A DNA stretch of 64,000 nt from Bradyrhizobium sp. AZCC 1610 (GCF_036924515.1 NZ_JAZHRR010000001.1:2885001-2949000); one strand, 5' to 3'. Shown: positions 7,986-17,709, counted from the stretch's first letter. Notes: generated from the letters alone by a model not told the origin. Made by a program: numbers and translations.

Positions 7986-10900
7986 TTGATGACCCCGGAG
8001 TATGATTATACGGAATTCGACGCTACACCCATCCGCTCGTCGATGGGGCCGCCCAATCAACCCTTGGGCCCGACCACGAGTAACAGTATTAATCGAGGAT
8101 TGGCAGCGATGCCGGCACAGGAGCGCTCGATAACGATCGAAGAGCGCGCCCTTGGCGGCGACCAACCTCAGCGCCGGCACCGAGAGGCAATGGCTAGGAA
8201 TACTTCGCCCAAGGGGTCGAATCCGCGTGCCGAGGCCGACGTCTCGCAGTGGGATGATTCGACCGGCTGGGATCAAGAGCCCGACGAGGCGGCGCGCCAT
8301 CGGACAAAGCGGCTGCTCTCCCGCTCCAATTCCAGATTTCACCGGCTGGGCGACAAGTTTTCAGCGCTGCAGCTATGGTTGACCGGCGAACGCTGGGTCA
8401 AGCGCCTGGCGATTGTGATCGGCGTACTGGCGGTGATTTTCACCGGTTGCTTCGGCGGGCTGTGGTGGCGGCTCGGCGCCGGGCCCATCAATCTCGACGT
8501 GGCAACGCCCTGGCTGGCAGCCGCCATCGAGGAAAATATCGGCCACGGCAATACGGTTGCGGTTGGCGGTACGCAGATCGAGCGGGCCGGGCGGATTCGA
8601 ATCGCGGTGCGCATCCGTGATATCGTGGTGCGCGACCGTGACCAGGTCATCGTCGCCACTGCGCCGAAGGCCGAGGTGAAACTATCCGGCACGGCGCTTC
8701 TGATGGGGCGGCTGCGCGCTGAAAGCCTCAATCTGGTTGACGCCGAACTCGCGGTGAGAATCACGCCGGACGGCCAGGTGACGGTGTCCGCCGGCGACAC
8801 CGCAAAGCCGCTGGCGACGGGCGTCGCCTCCAAGCGCGATGCCGGCATAGCGCCGACATTCCCCCGCCAGGCGCCCGCACCCGCTCAGGGCGCGGCGGCG
8901 ACGGCTCCCGACACGACGCAGAACGGATTGCTGGCCGGCCTCGACTGGCTCGACAGCCTCAGCCTGACCGGCCTCGACGGACAGAATCTGAACGAGATCG
9001 GCCTCAAGAACGGCAACCTCGTCGTCGACGACCAGCAGCGCGGCAACAAGTGGACGTTCGACAATATCAGCCTCAGCATGCGCCGGCCGAGCGGCGGCGG
9101 GGTTGCGGTGAGCCTTGGCGAGGAGGGCGCGCGTCGGTGGTCGCTCAAGGTCGTGGTCGGGCCGCAGCAGAACGGCGTGCGGTCCGTCGATCTTCGCGCC
9201 GACAAGGTGCCGGCCGCCAACATCCTGCTGGCGATGCGGGTCAAGGATCTCACCTACAGCGCCGACCTGCCGCTGTCAGGCGAACTGAAGGGTGAACTCG
9301 GCCGCGACGGCCTGCCGACCTATTTCCGCGGCAAGGTCATGGCCGGCGCCGGCAACCTCATCGACACCGATACGCCTGACTATCCGATGCCGATCGATTC
9401 GGCAGAGATGAGCGTCGAATGGGATGCCGGACGGCGCGTGCTGGTCGCCCCTTTCAAGGTCGTTTCCGGCGCGAACCGGATTACGCTGCTCGCCCATCTC
9501 GAACCGCCGAACGGCGCCACCACCGAATGGCAGGCGGGCTTTAGCGGCGGCACGATCCTGCTCGCCGGCACCGACAATGAACCGCCGCTGATCTTCAACC
9601 GCATCGCGATCGGGATGAAGTTCGACACCGACCGGAAGCGCGTGCTGCTCACCCAGGCCGATATCAGCAACGGCGAGATCGGCATCGCCGGCACCGGCAG
9701 CGTCGACTATGCGAACGAGGCGCGTCTCCAGCTTGGTTTCGCGGGTACGCCGATGTCGGCATCCGCGCTGAAGCGGATGTGGCCGATCCTGATCGTGCCC
9801 GAAGTGCGCGAATGGGTGATCGAGCGGATCGAGAAGGGTACGCTTCAGCGCATCGAGGTCGGCGTCAATTCACCGGTGCGTAATTTGTCGCGCAAGGGGC
9901 CGCCGATTCCGGACGATGGTCTCGCCATCAACATCGTTGCGTCGGGCGTCACGGTTCGCCCGGTGGACGAAATGCCCTCGGTTCGCGATGCCGACCTGAA
10001 GGCGCGGGTCACCGGCCGCACTGCGACAGTGACGATCGGGCAGGGCGTCGCCGACACGCCGGCCGGGCGCAAGATCAACATTTCGGATTTCATCTTCGAG
10101 GTGCCGGACATGGCGCCGAAGCCGTCGCCTTCGCGGGCGAAGTTCAGGGTCGACGCTCCGGTGCCGGCCGCGGCTGAGATTCTGGCTTCCGACCGCATCA
10201 GCGATCTCTCCGGCACCCTGATCGATCCGAACGCGAGCAAGGGAACGGTCGCCGCCATCATCACGCTCGGCATGCCGGTCAAGGGCTCGCTGACCAAGGC
10301 CGACACCACCTACAGCGTCACGGCTGATCTGGCCGGGTTTGCCGCCGACAAGCTCGTGATGAACCAGAAACTGGAATCCAATACGCTGAAGCTGGTCGCC
10401 AACAACGCCGGCTACCAGGTCAAGGGCGACGTCAAGATCAATGGTCAGCCAGCCTCACTGGATTATCGCAAGGCGAACGAGGGCGACGCCGATATCAGGC
10501 TGCAGGCAACGCTTGATGACGCCAGCCGCCAACGCCTCGGGATCGATCTCGGACCCGCCGTCAGCGGCTCCATTCCGATCAAGGTGATCGGCAAGATTGG
10601 CGAGAACGACAGCCGTGTCGGCATCGAGGCCGACCTGACCTCGCTGCGGCTCGACAACATCCTGCCGGGCTGGGTCAAGGTGCCCGGCAAGTCGGGCAAG
10701 GCGACGTTCAACGTGGTGAAGAAGGAACAATCGACGCTGTTCCAGGACATCGTGGTCGAAGGTGGCGGCGTTTCGATCAAGGGATCGCTGGAAGTCGACC
10801 AGAATGGCGATCTGTTGAACGCGAACTTCCCGACCTACGCGCCATCGGACGGCGATAAGACCTCGCTGAAAGCCGAACGCGGCGTCGATGGCGTCGTGAA

Positions 10901-11789
10901 GGTCATGATGCGCGGCGACGTGTTCGACGGCCGCGGCTTCCTCAAGTCGGCGATCTCGGGCAAGGAGGCCGATCCCAGGAGCAAGTCCAGGAACATCGAC
11001 CTCGACATCGACCTCAAGCTCGGCGCGGTGGCAGGATTCAACGGCGAGGCGTTGCGCAGCGTCGACAGCAAGTTCTCCCGCCGCAACGGTATCGTCCGAA
11101 ACTTTACGCTGTCCGGCAAGGTCGGGCGCGATACGCCCGTGACCGCGGACTTGCGCGGCCGCGGACAGAGGCAGGGCCGGGACGTCATTGTGCTGCAGAC
11201 CGATGACGCAGGCGCTTTCTTCCGCTTCACCGACATGTACTCCAAGATCATCGGCGGCCAGCTCGCGCTCGCCTTGGAGCCACCGACAGTCGAACCCAGC
11301 GCCAAGGACGGCCTGATCAACGTTCGCGATTTCTCCATCAAGGGCGAGGCTTCGCTCGACCGTGTGGCTGCTGGCGGCTCAACCGGCACTCAGAACGGCG
11401 TATCCTTTTCGGCCTTGCGCGCGGAATTCACCCGCCAGAACGGACAGCTCGCGATTCGCGACGGCGTCGTGAAGGGACCGACCATCGGCGCAACCATCGA
11501 AGGCAGCATCGATACCGTCGCCAACCAGGTTCGCATGAGCGGCACCTTCGTTCCGATGTACGGCTTGAACAATATGTTCGGCCAGATCCCCGTCCTCGGC
11601 CTGTTCCTCGGCAACGGCAACAACGAGGGCCTGATCGGCGTGACCTATGAAGTGGTCGGCACCCCCGGCCAGCCGGTGCTGCGCGTCAATCCGATCTCGG
11701 CCATTTTTCCGGGGGTGACGCGAAAGATTATGGAATTCAACACCGGCAAGCAGAACAACAGCCCGATCGAATTCCCCCCGAATAACTAG
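7986..11789 (+). CDS. AsmA/YhdP-like envelope protein with DUF3971 and AsmA C-terminal domains
   Basis: A very large 1267-aa protein. The start is uncertain: ATGs at 7986, 8109 (GAGG upstream) and 8190 are all possible and differ only in a polar N-terminus. One transmembrane helix (about residues 138-160, LAIVIGVLAVIFTGCFGGLWW) follows a basic cytoplasmic segment. The remaining roughly 1100 residues are repetitive beta-rich sequence typical of the AsmA-like superfamily, with the C-terminal pattern VRMSGTFVPMYGLNNMFGQI PVLG (split here) that defines the AsmA_2/YhdP end. Proteins of this group form long periplasmic bridges and are implicated in phospholipid transport to the outer membrane and in envelope integrity. 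Single gene, divergent from bcp. Confidence 0.88.
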   Translation: MMTPEYDYTEFDATPIRSSMGPPNQPLGPTTSNSINRGLAAMPAQERSITIEERALGGDQPQRRHREAMARNTSPKGSNPRAEADVSQWDDSTGWDQEPDEAARHRTKRLLSRSNSRFHRLGDKFSALQLWLTGERWVKRLAIVIGVLAVIFTGCFGGLWWRLGAGPINLDVATPWLAAAIEENIGHGNTVAVGGTQIERAGRIRIAVRIRDIVVRDRDQVIVATAPKAEVKLSGTALLMGRLRAESLNLVDAELAVRITPDGQVTVSAGDTAKPLATGVASKRDAGIAPTFPRQAPAPAQGAAATAPDTTQNGLLAGLDWLDSLSLTGLDGQNLNEIGLKNGNLVVDDQQRGNKWTFDNISLSMRRPSGGGVAVSLGEEGARRWSLKVVVGPQQNGVRSVDLRADKVPAANILLAMRVKDLTYSADLPLSGELKGELGRDGLPTYFRGKVMAGAGNLIDTDTPDYPMPIDSAEMSVEWDAGRRVLVAPFKVVSGANRITLLAHLEPPNGATTEWQAGFSGGTILLAGTDNEPPLIFNRIAIGMKFDTDRKRVLLTQADISNGEIGIAGTGSVDYANEARLQLGFAGTPMSASALKRMWPILIVPEVREWVIERIEKGTLQRIEVGVNSPVRNLSRKGPPIPDDGLAINIVASGVTVRPVDEMPSVRDADLKARVTGRTATVTIGQGVADTPAGRKINISDFIFEVPDMAPKPSPSRAKFRVDAPVPAAAEILASDRISDLSGTLIDPNASKGTVAAIITLGMPVKGSLTKADTTYSVTADLAGFAADKLVMNQKLESNTLKLVANNAGYQVKGDVKINGQPASLDYRKANEGDADIRLQATLDDASRQRLGIDLGPAVSGSIPIKVIGKIGENDSRVGIEADLTSLRLDNILPGWVKVPGKSGKATFNVVKKEQSTLFQDIVVEGGGVSIKGSLEVDQNGDLLNANFPTYAPSDGDKTSLKAERGVDGVVKVMMRGDVFDGRGFLKSAISGKEADPRSKSRNIDLDIDLKLGAVAGFNGEALRSVDSKFSRRNGIVRNFTLSGKVGRDTPVTADLRGRGQRQGRDVIVLQTDDAGAFFRFTDMYSKIIGGQLALALEPPTVEPSAKDGLINVRDFSIKGEASLDRVAAGGSTGTQNGVSFSALRAEFTRQNGQLAIRDGVVKGPTIGATIEGSIDTVANQVRMSGTFVPMYGLNNMFGQIPVLGLFLGNGNNEGLIGVTYEVVGTPGQPVLRVNPISAIFPGVTRKIMEFNTGKQNNSPIEFPPNN

Positions 11790-11828
11790 GCAGGGCGCGC
11801 TGCGGCAAGTCGGGCCGTGCATTCCGAC

Positions 11829-12725
11829 CTAGCCAGATGTCATGGCCGAGACCGCCCTCGCGACCGAAGCCAAAGTGGCGTTTTGCTGCGCGGTAGGAAC
11901 GGTAGCGCCAGTCAGATAGGCGGCGATCACGATGGGGGCGTTGCTGGGCGGCCAGACCACGGCGACGTGATTGTTCGTGCCGTGATCGCCAGCGCCGGTC
12001 TTGTCACCGACACGCCAGTCTTTCGCCAAACCTGCACGCAGTCGCGCGTCGCCTGTCTTGTTGGCGATCAGCCATGCCGTCAGTTGCTCGCGCGACGCAG
12101 CCGACAGCGCCGTAGTTCCGAGGATGAGGGTCTGCAAATTCGAAGCCATTGCATTCGGTGTCGTGGTATCGCGGGGATCGTCGGGCAAAGCCTCATTGAG
12201 CGAGGGTTCATCGCGGTCTAACCGCGTGACCTGGTCGCCTAGACTTCGTGCGAACGCCGTCAGCCCCGCAGGTCCGCCGATGCTCGCGAGCAGCAAATTG
12301 CCGGCCGTGTTGTCGCTCCGCGTCACCGCCGCATCGCAAATTTCAGCGAGCGTCATGCCGTCGCCACCGGCGTGCTTTTCCGTTACGGGTGAGTACACGA
12401 CGAGTGCGGACGCGTCGAAGGCTATGCGCCGCGTCAACAGTTCCTTGCCGGCATCTGCCCGCGCCAGAATAGCCGCGGCTGCGAGCGCCTTGAAGGTGCT
12501 GCACATCGGAAAACGCTCGTCACCCCGGTGGACGTGGCGTGTGCCCGTTGCTGTCTCAAGGACGCAAACGCCGAGCCGGCCGCCGCTCTCGCTCTCCAGA
12601 CCCTTGATCTCGTCAATCAGTCGTTGACTTGCGGTCGATGCGCGCGCCGCTTTCGGGCGGCCGCTTAAATCAGTCGCTATCAGCGCGGTGCCGAGTCCAA
12701 GCTGGAACTGTCGTCTGGTGATCAT
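11829..12725 (-). CDS. bla: Class A beta-lactamase, Tat-exported
   Basis: A 298-aa serine beta-lactamase with every class A motif: S76-T-F-K79 (Ambler Ser70-x-x-Lys73), S137-D-N139 (SDN loop), E173 in EPSLNEA (Glu166, omega loop) and K242-T-G244 (KTG). The N-terminus TRRQFQLGLG fits a twin-arginine signal, consistent with periplasmic export in a folded state. Cys75 precedes the active Ser, as in KPC/SME-type enzymes, but the position matching Cys238 is Gly (KTGAGD), so the carbapenemase disulfide is absent. It is divergent from an AmpR-like regulator across 102 bp, suggesting inducible expression by muropeptide signals. The spectrum cannot be predicted. Confidence 0.95.
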   Translation of the reverse strand: MITRRQFQLGLGTALIATDLSGRPKAARASTASQRLIDEIKGLESESGGRLGVCVLETATGTRHVHRGDERFPMCSTFKALAAAAILARADAGKELLTRRIAFDASALVVYSPVTEKHAGGDGMTLAEICDAAVTRSDNTAGNLLLASIGGPAGLTAFARSLGDQVTRLDRDEPSLNEALPDDPRDTTTPNAMASNLQTLILGTTALSAASREQLTAWLIANKTGDARLRAGLAKDWRVGDKTGAGDHGTNNHVAVVWPPSNAPIVIAAYLTGATVPTAQQNATLASVARAVSAMTSG

Positions 12726-12827
12726 CGCGAATCCCTATTTTGCTGCGCGCAGGAAGGTGCCGATGGGCCGCTGTCTTGACAAACGATCAGTTCTGCGGGC
12801 AGGCATAAGAAAAACTAGGGACGAGCA
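12726..12827. promoter_or_regulatory. bla-ampR divergent control region
   Basis: This 102-bp segment must hold both promoters and the AmpR operator. On the plus strand a TTGACA is present at 12776-12781. A short palindrome CTGC-GG-GCAG sits at 12793-12802 next to GCATAA. LysR-type regulators bind imperfect T-N11-A palindromes here in known ampC/ampR systems. The exact operator is not defined by eye. Confidence 0.4.
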
Positions 12828-13742
12828 ATGCGGCGCCGGACGAAGCTTTCGCACCTTCCGCTCAATGCACTACGGGCCTTTGAAGCGACGGCGCGCCACC
12901 TGAGTTTCACCCGTGCTGGCCTGGAACTTCGCGTTACGCAGGCTGCCGTCAGCCAGCACGTGAAAGTCCTCGAGGACCGGCTTGGCGTACAGTTGTTTCG
13001 CCGGCTGCCGCGCGGCGTCGCGCTCACCGATGAAGGACAATTGCTGCTGCCGAGCATTGTCGAGGCATTCGGCCGGCTCACCGAAACGCTCAATCGTTTT
13101 GAAGACGGTCGCTATCAGGACGTCATCGCGGTCGGCGTGGTCGGTACCTTCGCTTCGGGATGGCTGCTGCCGCGGCTCGACGCTTTTAGGAAGGCGCATC
13201 CGCGGATCGATTTGCGCCTGTTCACCAACAACAATCGTATCGATATCGCGGGCGAAGGCCTCGATTACGCGATCAGGTTTGGCGATGGCCTTTGGCACGG
13301 CACCGAGGCGACCCACTTGATGGGGGCGCCATTTACCCCATTCTGCGCGCCTTCGCTGGTGCGCAGGCTGAGCCGGCCGGCCGATCTCAAGCGCGAGGTG
13401 CTGCTGCGTTCCTACCGGCAGGAGGAGTGGCCGCGCTGGTTTACGGCAGCGGGACTGCAGAGTCCGGTCCTCAAGGGAATGGTATTCGATTCATCGATCA
13501 CGATCGCCAGTGCCGCGGCGCGTGGTTTCGGCGTTGCGTTGTTGCCGGAGGCATTGTTTCAGGACGAGATCCGGCAACGGCGGCTGGTACGTCCTTTCAA
13601 GATCGAAGTGGCGCTTGGCGATTATTGGATTACCTCACTGCACTCCCGGCGACCATCACCTGCGATGCTCTCATTCAAGAGCTGGTTGCTGGAAACGATC
13701 GCGGCAAGGAAGGGAAGCCCCGGCAAGCAGGCCGCAACTTAG
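12828..13742 (+). CDS. ampR: LysR-family regulator of the AmpR/GcvA type
   Basis: A 304-aa LysR-type protein. The N-terminal winged HTH (about 8-67) reads LPLNALRAFEATARHLSFTR followed by VTQAAVSQHVKVLEDRLGVQ, which closely follows the AmpR/GcvA consensus. The C-terminal LysR substrate domain (about 95-290) includes DYAIRFGDG and the AARGFGVALLPE segment. AmpR binds UDP-MurNAc-pentapeptide (repressing) or anhydro-muropeptides (activating) and controls the divergent beta-lactamase gene. The divergent position next to bla supports AmpR over GcvA. The stop codon directly abuts the stop of the convergent MFS gene. Effector specificity is inferred. Confidence 0.85.
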   Translation: MRRRTKLSHLPLNALRAFEATARHLSFTRAGLELRVTQAAVSQHVKVLEDRLGVQLFRRLPRGVALTDEGQLLLPSIVEAFGRLTETLNRFEDGRYQDVIAVGVVGTFASGWLLPRLDAFRKAHPRIDLRLFTNNNRIDIAGEGLDYAIRFGDGLWHGTEATHLMGAPFTPFCAPSLVRRLSRPADLKREVLLRSYRQEEWPRWFTAAGLQSPVLKGMVFDSSITIASAAARGFGVALLPEALFQDEIRQRRLVRPFKIEVALGDYWITSLHSRRPSPAMLSFKSWLLETIAARKGSPGKQAAT

Positions 13743-14999
13743 CTAGCGCCGCAGCGCCGGCACGACCAAAAACGGGATCATTCCGAGCACTACAGCCACC
13801 AGCGCGAAGGCGATCACGGGATTATAGCTGTGGGTCCAGTCGTGGATCAGGCCGCCGGCCCAGGCGCCGAGCCCTGAGCCAAGCCCGCTGCCGATCGAGA
13901 TCGTGCCGTAGATCGTGCCGACCCGCTCGCCGCGAAATATCTTCATCGCGGTCGCCGTGATCAGCGGACCGCGTGAGCCGATCATGCTGCCGAACGTCAC
14001 GACAAAGGCGCCGAGCAGCCAGAAGTTCGGATAGTACTGCAACAGCCACAGCAGGATGATGCCGATGATCGAGATCGCGTAGCTGAGCAGCACCGATGGC
14101 CTTCGTCCGATCATCGCATCGAGTTGCGTGACCCCCAGCATGCCGAACAGCAGCACGACGCCGGAAAAGCCCCAGGCGGTCGCCGCCTGCAGCGGTGGAA
14201 AGCCGGCGTCGATCAGATAGGCGACGATCTGTGCGGCAAGCGCATACATCCCCACCGCCGTGAAGAAGAAGGTGGCGAACAGCGCCCAGAACGCGTGGTG
14301 GCGCATCGCGCTGGCGAGCGTCCAACCTCCGTCGACGAAATCGGGATCGGCTTTTTTGGCGATGTGTGGCGAGCCCGTGGAGAACAGCCGCCACGGCAGC
14401 AGCAACAACGGCACCAGCAGGCAGAGCGCGACGATGCCGAAGATCTGGTAGGCGCCGCGCCAGCCGACAAGATCGATCAGGATTTGCGAGGCCGGCAACA
14501 GCACCAGCACGCCCGCGCCGGCCGCGGAATAGACCACCGCCATCGCGGTCGGCAGGCGTACGCCGAACCAGCGGCCGAGCAGGATCGAATTCGGCACGTT
14601 GCCGATGAAGGCGATGCCGATCCCGACGGCGAGCCCGACGCTCAACTGGAATTGCCACAGCGCTTGCGCCTGCGACGCCACCAGGAACGCGCCGCCGAGC
14701 AGCAGCAGTCCCAGCGAATAGACAGTGCGGGGGCCGTAGCGGTCGAACAGCCGGCCGACCACGGGCGCCGTCAGCCCGCCCGCCAGCCAGGTCAGCGAAT
14801 AGACCGAGACCACCTGGGCGCGGTCCCAGCCGAAATTCTCCGAGATCGGCTTTAGGAAAACCGTAAAGCTCTCGCCGAGGCCGCGGCCGATAAGCGCCAG
14901 CGTAAAGCACAGCGCCAGCACGTTGAGCGCTACACGCCCCGGCTTGAGCGGCCTGGCTAACGCATCTCCCTCTGGCGTCTTGTTATCCATGGGACGCAT
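13743..14999 (-). CDS. MFS transporter (OFA/monocarboxylate-like)
   Basis: A 418-aa protein with about twelve predicted membrane helices in two six-helix halves. The loop 2-3 signature GRLFDRYGPRTVYSLG is clear and the central cytoplasmic loop is about residues 205-235. Both halves have Gly-rich helices (VGLAVGIGIAFIGNVPNS; SIGSGLGSGLGAWAGGLIHD). The pattern fits MFS_1 members related to oxalate/formate and monocarboxylate carriers, but the substrate is unknown. An alternative ATG three codons in (14990) is equally possible. Its stop meets the ampR stop, and the gene starts 63 bp downstream of the tyrS stop on the same strand, so readthrough from tyrS is possible. Confidence 0.87.
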   Translation of the reverse strand: MRPMDNKTPEGDALARPLKPGRVALNVLALCFTLALIGRGLGESFTVFLKPISENFGWDRAQVVSVYSLTWLAGGLTAPVVGRLFDRYGPRTVYSLGLLLLGGAFLVASQAQALWQFQLSVGLAVGIGIAFIGNVPNSILLGRWFGVRLPTAMAVVYSAAGAGVLVLLPASQILIDLVGWRGAYQIFGIVALCLLVPLLLLPWRLFSTGSPHIAKKADPDFVDGGWTLASAMRHHAFWALFATFFFTAVGMYALAAQIVAYLIDAGFPPLQAATAWGFSGVVLLFGMLGVTQLDAMIGRRPSVLLSYAISIIGIILLWLLQYYPNFWLLGAFVVTFGSMIGSRGPLITATAMKIFRGERVGTIYGTISIGSGLGSGLGAWAGGLIHDWTHSYNPVIAFALVAVVLGMIPFLVVPALRR

Positions 15000-15062
15000 G
15001 GGAGCGCGTTTCCGCAGATCCCCGCAAGCATCAAAAAGCGAATGCGCCTATGCAAGGCCCGA

Positions 15063-16316
15063 TCAGGCTGGCTTGAGCAGGACGTGCTTTTTCTTCCCCA
15101 TGGAAAGCTTGATGACGCCTTCCGGCGTGAGGTTGGACGGTGTCAGCATCATCTTCTCGTCGGTCACGGCGGCGTCGTTGACGCGCAAGCCGCCGCCCTT
15201 GATCTGGCGCCGTGCTTCGCCGTTCGAGGCCACGAGGCCGGCCTTGACGAAGGCGCCCGGGACGCCGATGCCGGCCGCGAGTTCGCCGCGCGAAACTTCC
15301 ACGGTGGGCAGGCTCTCGGCGATCGTGCCTTGCTCAAAAGTTTGCCGGGCGGTTTCGGCGGCTGTGTTGGCGGCCTCGCGACCATGCAGCAGCGCGGTGG
15401 CTTCCGTCGCCAGCACCTTCTTGGCCTCGTTGATCTCGCCGCCCTGCAATGCTGCGAGCTTTTCGATTTCGCCCATCGGCAGGATCGTGAACAGCTTTAG
15501 AAACTTGACGACGTCGGCGTCCTCGACGTTGCGCCAGTACTGCCAGAAGTCGTAGGGCGAGAACTGGTCGGCGTTGAGCCACACCGCGCCTTGTGCGGTC
15601 TTGCCCATCTTGGCGCCTGACGCTGTCGTCAGCAGCGGCGTCGTCAGCGCGAACAATTGCGGCGTGCCCATGCGGCGGCCGAGATCGACGCCGTTGACGA
15701 TGTTGCCCCATTGATCGGAGCCGCCCATCTGCAACCGGCATCCGGTGCGCCGCGCCAGCTCGACGAAGTCGTAGGCCTGGCAGACCATGTAGTTGAATTC
15801 GATGAAGCTCATCTCCTGCTCGCGCTCGAGACGGAGCCTGACCGAATCCATCGTCAGCATGCGGTTGACGGAGAAGTGCCGGCCGACGTCGCGCAGCATT
15901 TCGATGTAGTTCAGTTTCGTCAGCCATTCGGCATTGTCGAGCATGATCGCATCGCTCAGGCCCGAACCGTAGCGCAGTACCTTCGCGAACACGCCGCGGA
16001 TCGAGGCCTTGTTGGCCTCGATTTCCTCGATCGAGCGGATTGCGCGCGATTCATCCTTGCCGGAGGGGTCGCCGACCATGGTGGTGCCGCCGCCCATCAG
16101 GGTGATCGGCTTATTGCCGCTCTGCTGCAGCCAGTACAGCATCATCATGGTGAGGTAATTGCCGATATGGAGCGACGGCGCGGTGCAGTCGTAGCCGACA
16201 TAGGCGATCGCCTGGCCCTTCGCGGCAAGCGCGTCGAGGCCCTCGAAATCGGAGCATTGGTGGATGAAGCCGCGCTCCTGTAAAATGTTCAGGAAATCTG
16301 ATTTAAATTTGGTCAT
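15063..16316 (-). CDS. tyrS: Tyrosyl-tRNA synthetase
   Basis: A 417-aa class I aminoacyl-tRNA synthetase that charges tRNA-Tyr. The HIGH-type motif is SLHIGNYLT (about 49-55) and the KMSKS equivalent is KMGKT (236-240). The tyrosine pocket motif [12 protein letters not shown] lies at 198-209. A C-terminal S4 RNA-binding domain (about 350-415) ends [18 protein letters not shown] (split from GE). Length matches bacterial TyrS. It is divergent from anmK, an arrangement I recall from other alphaproteobacteria. No T-box or other leader was recognised in the 175-bp intergenic region. Confidence 0.97.
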   Translation of the reverse strand: MTKFKSDFLNILQERGFIHQCSDFEGLDALAAKGQAIAYVGYDCTAPSLHIGNYLTMMMLYWLQQSGNKPITLMGGGTTMVGDPSGKDESRAIRSIEEIEANKASIRGVFAKVLRYGSGLSDAIMLDNAEWLTKLNYIEMLRDVGRHFSVNRMLTMDSVRLRLEREQEMSFIEFNYMVCQAYDFVELARRTGCRLQMGGSDQWGNIVNGVDLGRRMGTPQLFALTTPLLTTASGAKMGKTAQGAVWLNADQFSPYDFWQYWRNVEDADVVKFLKLFTILPMGEIEKLAALQGGEINEAKKVLATEATALLHGREAANTAAETARQTFEQGTIAESLPTVEVSRGELAAGIGVPGAFVKAGLVASNGEARRQIKGGGLRVNDAAVTDEKMMLTPSNLTPEGVIKLSMGKKKHVLLKPA

Positions 16317-16491
16317 GGGCGGGCGCTTTGATCATTCTATTTTCACTGTAATTGTAACCAGTTGCGGAACCATGGCGGAACGGGCTGCCGCAAGGCCGGG
16401 CGTTGTGGCATTATAAGATGTGCGTGTTTGGCACAAGCTGGTCGTCGTCGGCGGGACGTATCGAGCAGGGCGTTTCAAGGCACAATCGACC

Positions 16492-17592
16492 ATGATGTTG
16501 ACGGCATTAGGTTTGATGAGCGGCACCTCGCTCGATGGGGTCGATGTCGCTTTGATCGAAACCGACGGACGCCGGGTGAACGCGCTCGGACCGTCCGGAT
16601 ACCGGCCCTATACCGATACCGAGCGCGGCTTGTTGCGGCAGGCGCTGTACGAGGCCGCCGACCTGCCGGACCGCGCGGCGCGGCCCGGCTGCCTGCGCGA
16701 GGCCGAGCAGGTCGTTACCTCAGCGCATGTCGAGGCGGTGGCCGCCTTTACCGCGCAACACCGGTTGCGTTTTGACGACATCGATATCGTCGGTTTTCAC
16801 GGCCAGACCGTGCTGCATCGGCCCGATAAAAAATTAACGGTCCAGATCGGCGACGCGGCTGCGCTCGCCAAGACGATCCACATTCCGGTCATGTACGATT
16901 TCCGCGCTGCCGACGTCGAAGCTGGCGGGCAGGGCGCGCCCTTTGTGCCGGTGTATCACCGCGCGCTCGCCCAATCGCTGGACTGGGAGGGGCCGACTGT
17001 CGTGGTCAATATCGGCGGGGTCGCCAACATCACCTATATCGACGGCGATACGCTGATCGCCTGCGACACCGGTCCGGGCAACGCGCTGCTCGACGACTAC
17101 ATGTTCCGCTGGCTGAACCAGCGTTTCGATACCGAGGGCCGCACCGCCGCGCTGGGTAAGGTCGATGCGGCCTGGATCGCCCGCGCGCTGCAGATGCCGT
17201 TCTTTTCGCTGCCCCCGCCGAAATCGCTCGATCGCAACGATTTTGCGGGGCTGAAGCTCGGCGATGTGCCGCCCGAGGATGGCGCGGCGACGCTGACCGC
17301 GTTTACTGCAGCCGCGATCGCCAGGGTGGTGCCGCTGCTGCCGAAGGAACCCAAGAACTGGATCGTGGCTGGCGGCGGCGCCCGCAACCTGACCATGCTC
17401 CGTATGCTGCGTGAGTGTCTGGCCCCGGCGACCGTCCGCGCGGCGGACACGCTGGGCTGGGCGTCCGACGCCATCGAGGCGCAGGCCTTCGGCTTTCTGG
17501 CGGCACGGGGCCTGAAGGGCCTGCCGCTCAGCTACCCGGCCACCACGGGGGTGGCATTCCCGATGACCGGGGGCATCATCGCGCGACCCTGA
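16492..17592 (+). CDS. anmK: Anhydro-N-acetylmuramic acid kinase
   Basis: The start is taken as the ATG at 16492 (a second ATG follows immediately), because the family begins right at MLTALGLMSGTSLDGVD; the upstream part of the open frame is not conserved-looking. This gives 366 aa, the normal length. Diagnostic ASKHA-fold motifs are GLMSGTSLDGVD (phosphate loop), GFHGQTVLHRP, FRAADVEAGGQGAPFVP, NIGGVANITYI, CDTGPGNALLDDYM and VAGGGARNLTML. The enzyme cleaves and phosphorylates 1,6-anhydro-MurNAc to MurNAc-6-phosphate in cytoplasmic cell-wall recycling. This is notable next to the bla/ampR pair, whose regulator senses intermediates of the same pathway. Confidence 0.96.
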   Translation: MMLTALGLMSGTSLDGVDVALIETDGRRVNALGPSGYRPYTDTERGLLRQALYEAADLPDRAARPGCLREAEQVVTSAHVEAVAAFTAQHRLRFDDIDIVGFHGQTVLHRPDKKLTVQIGDAAALAKTIHIPVMYDFRAADVEAGGQGAPFVPVYHRALAQSLDWEGPTVVVNIGGVANITYIDGDTLIACDTGPGNALLDDYMFRWLNQRFDTEGRTAALGKVDAAWIARALQMPFFSLPPPKSLDRNDFAGLKLGDVPPEDGAATLTAFTAAAIARVVPLLPKEPKNWIVAGGGARNLTMLRMLRECLAPATVRAADTLGWASDAIEAQAFGFLAARGLKGLPLSYPATTGVAFPMTGGIIARP

Positions 17593-17609
17593 CCGGTTCA
17601 AGATCTGTT

Positions 17610-17670
17610 GATGCAACTGCATCGACCTTGACGGCTACATGCAAATGCATCTAATTAAATGCAGATGCAT
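17610..17670 (+). promoter_or_regulatory. GST promoter with repeated ATGCAT-type operator sites
   Basis: A candidate promoter has TTGACG (17628-17633) and TAATTA (17652-17657) with an 18-bp spacer. Around it lie GATGCA-AC-TGCATC (17610-17623), two direct copies of ATGCA-N-ATGCAT starting at 17639 and 17659 (20 bp apart), and an inverted repeat ATGCATCT (17645-17652)/AGATGCAT (17663-17670) that embraces the -10 element. This looks like a multi-site operator for a dimeric repressor such as a MarR-type protein. No regulator gene is adjacent. Confidence 0.55.
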
Positions 17671-17709
17671 GGAGCGAGGCCTGCCCCAGGCTTCGCCTGG
17701 GAGGTTGTC

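Noticed and set aside
7893..8342. Upstream extension of the bcp frame
   Set aside because: Overlaps the divergent AsmA-like gene, has Cys/Arg-rich random-looking sequence, and a strong Shine-Dalgarno marks the ATG at 7892.
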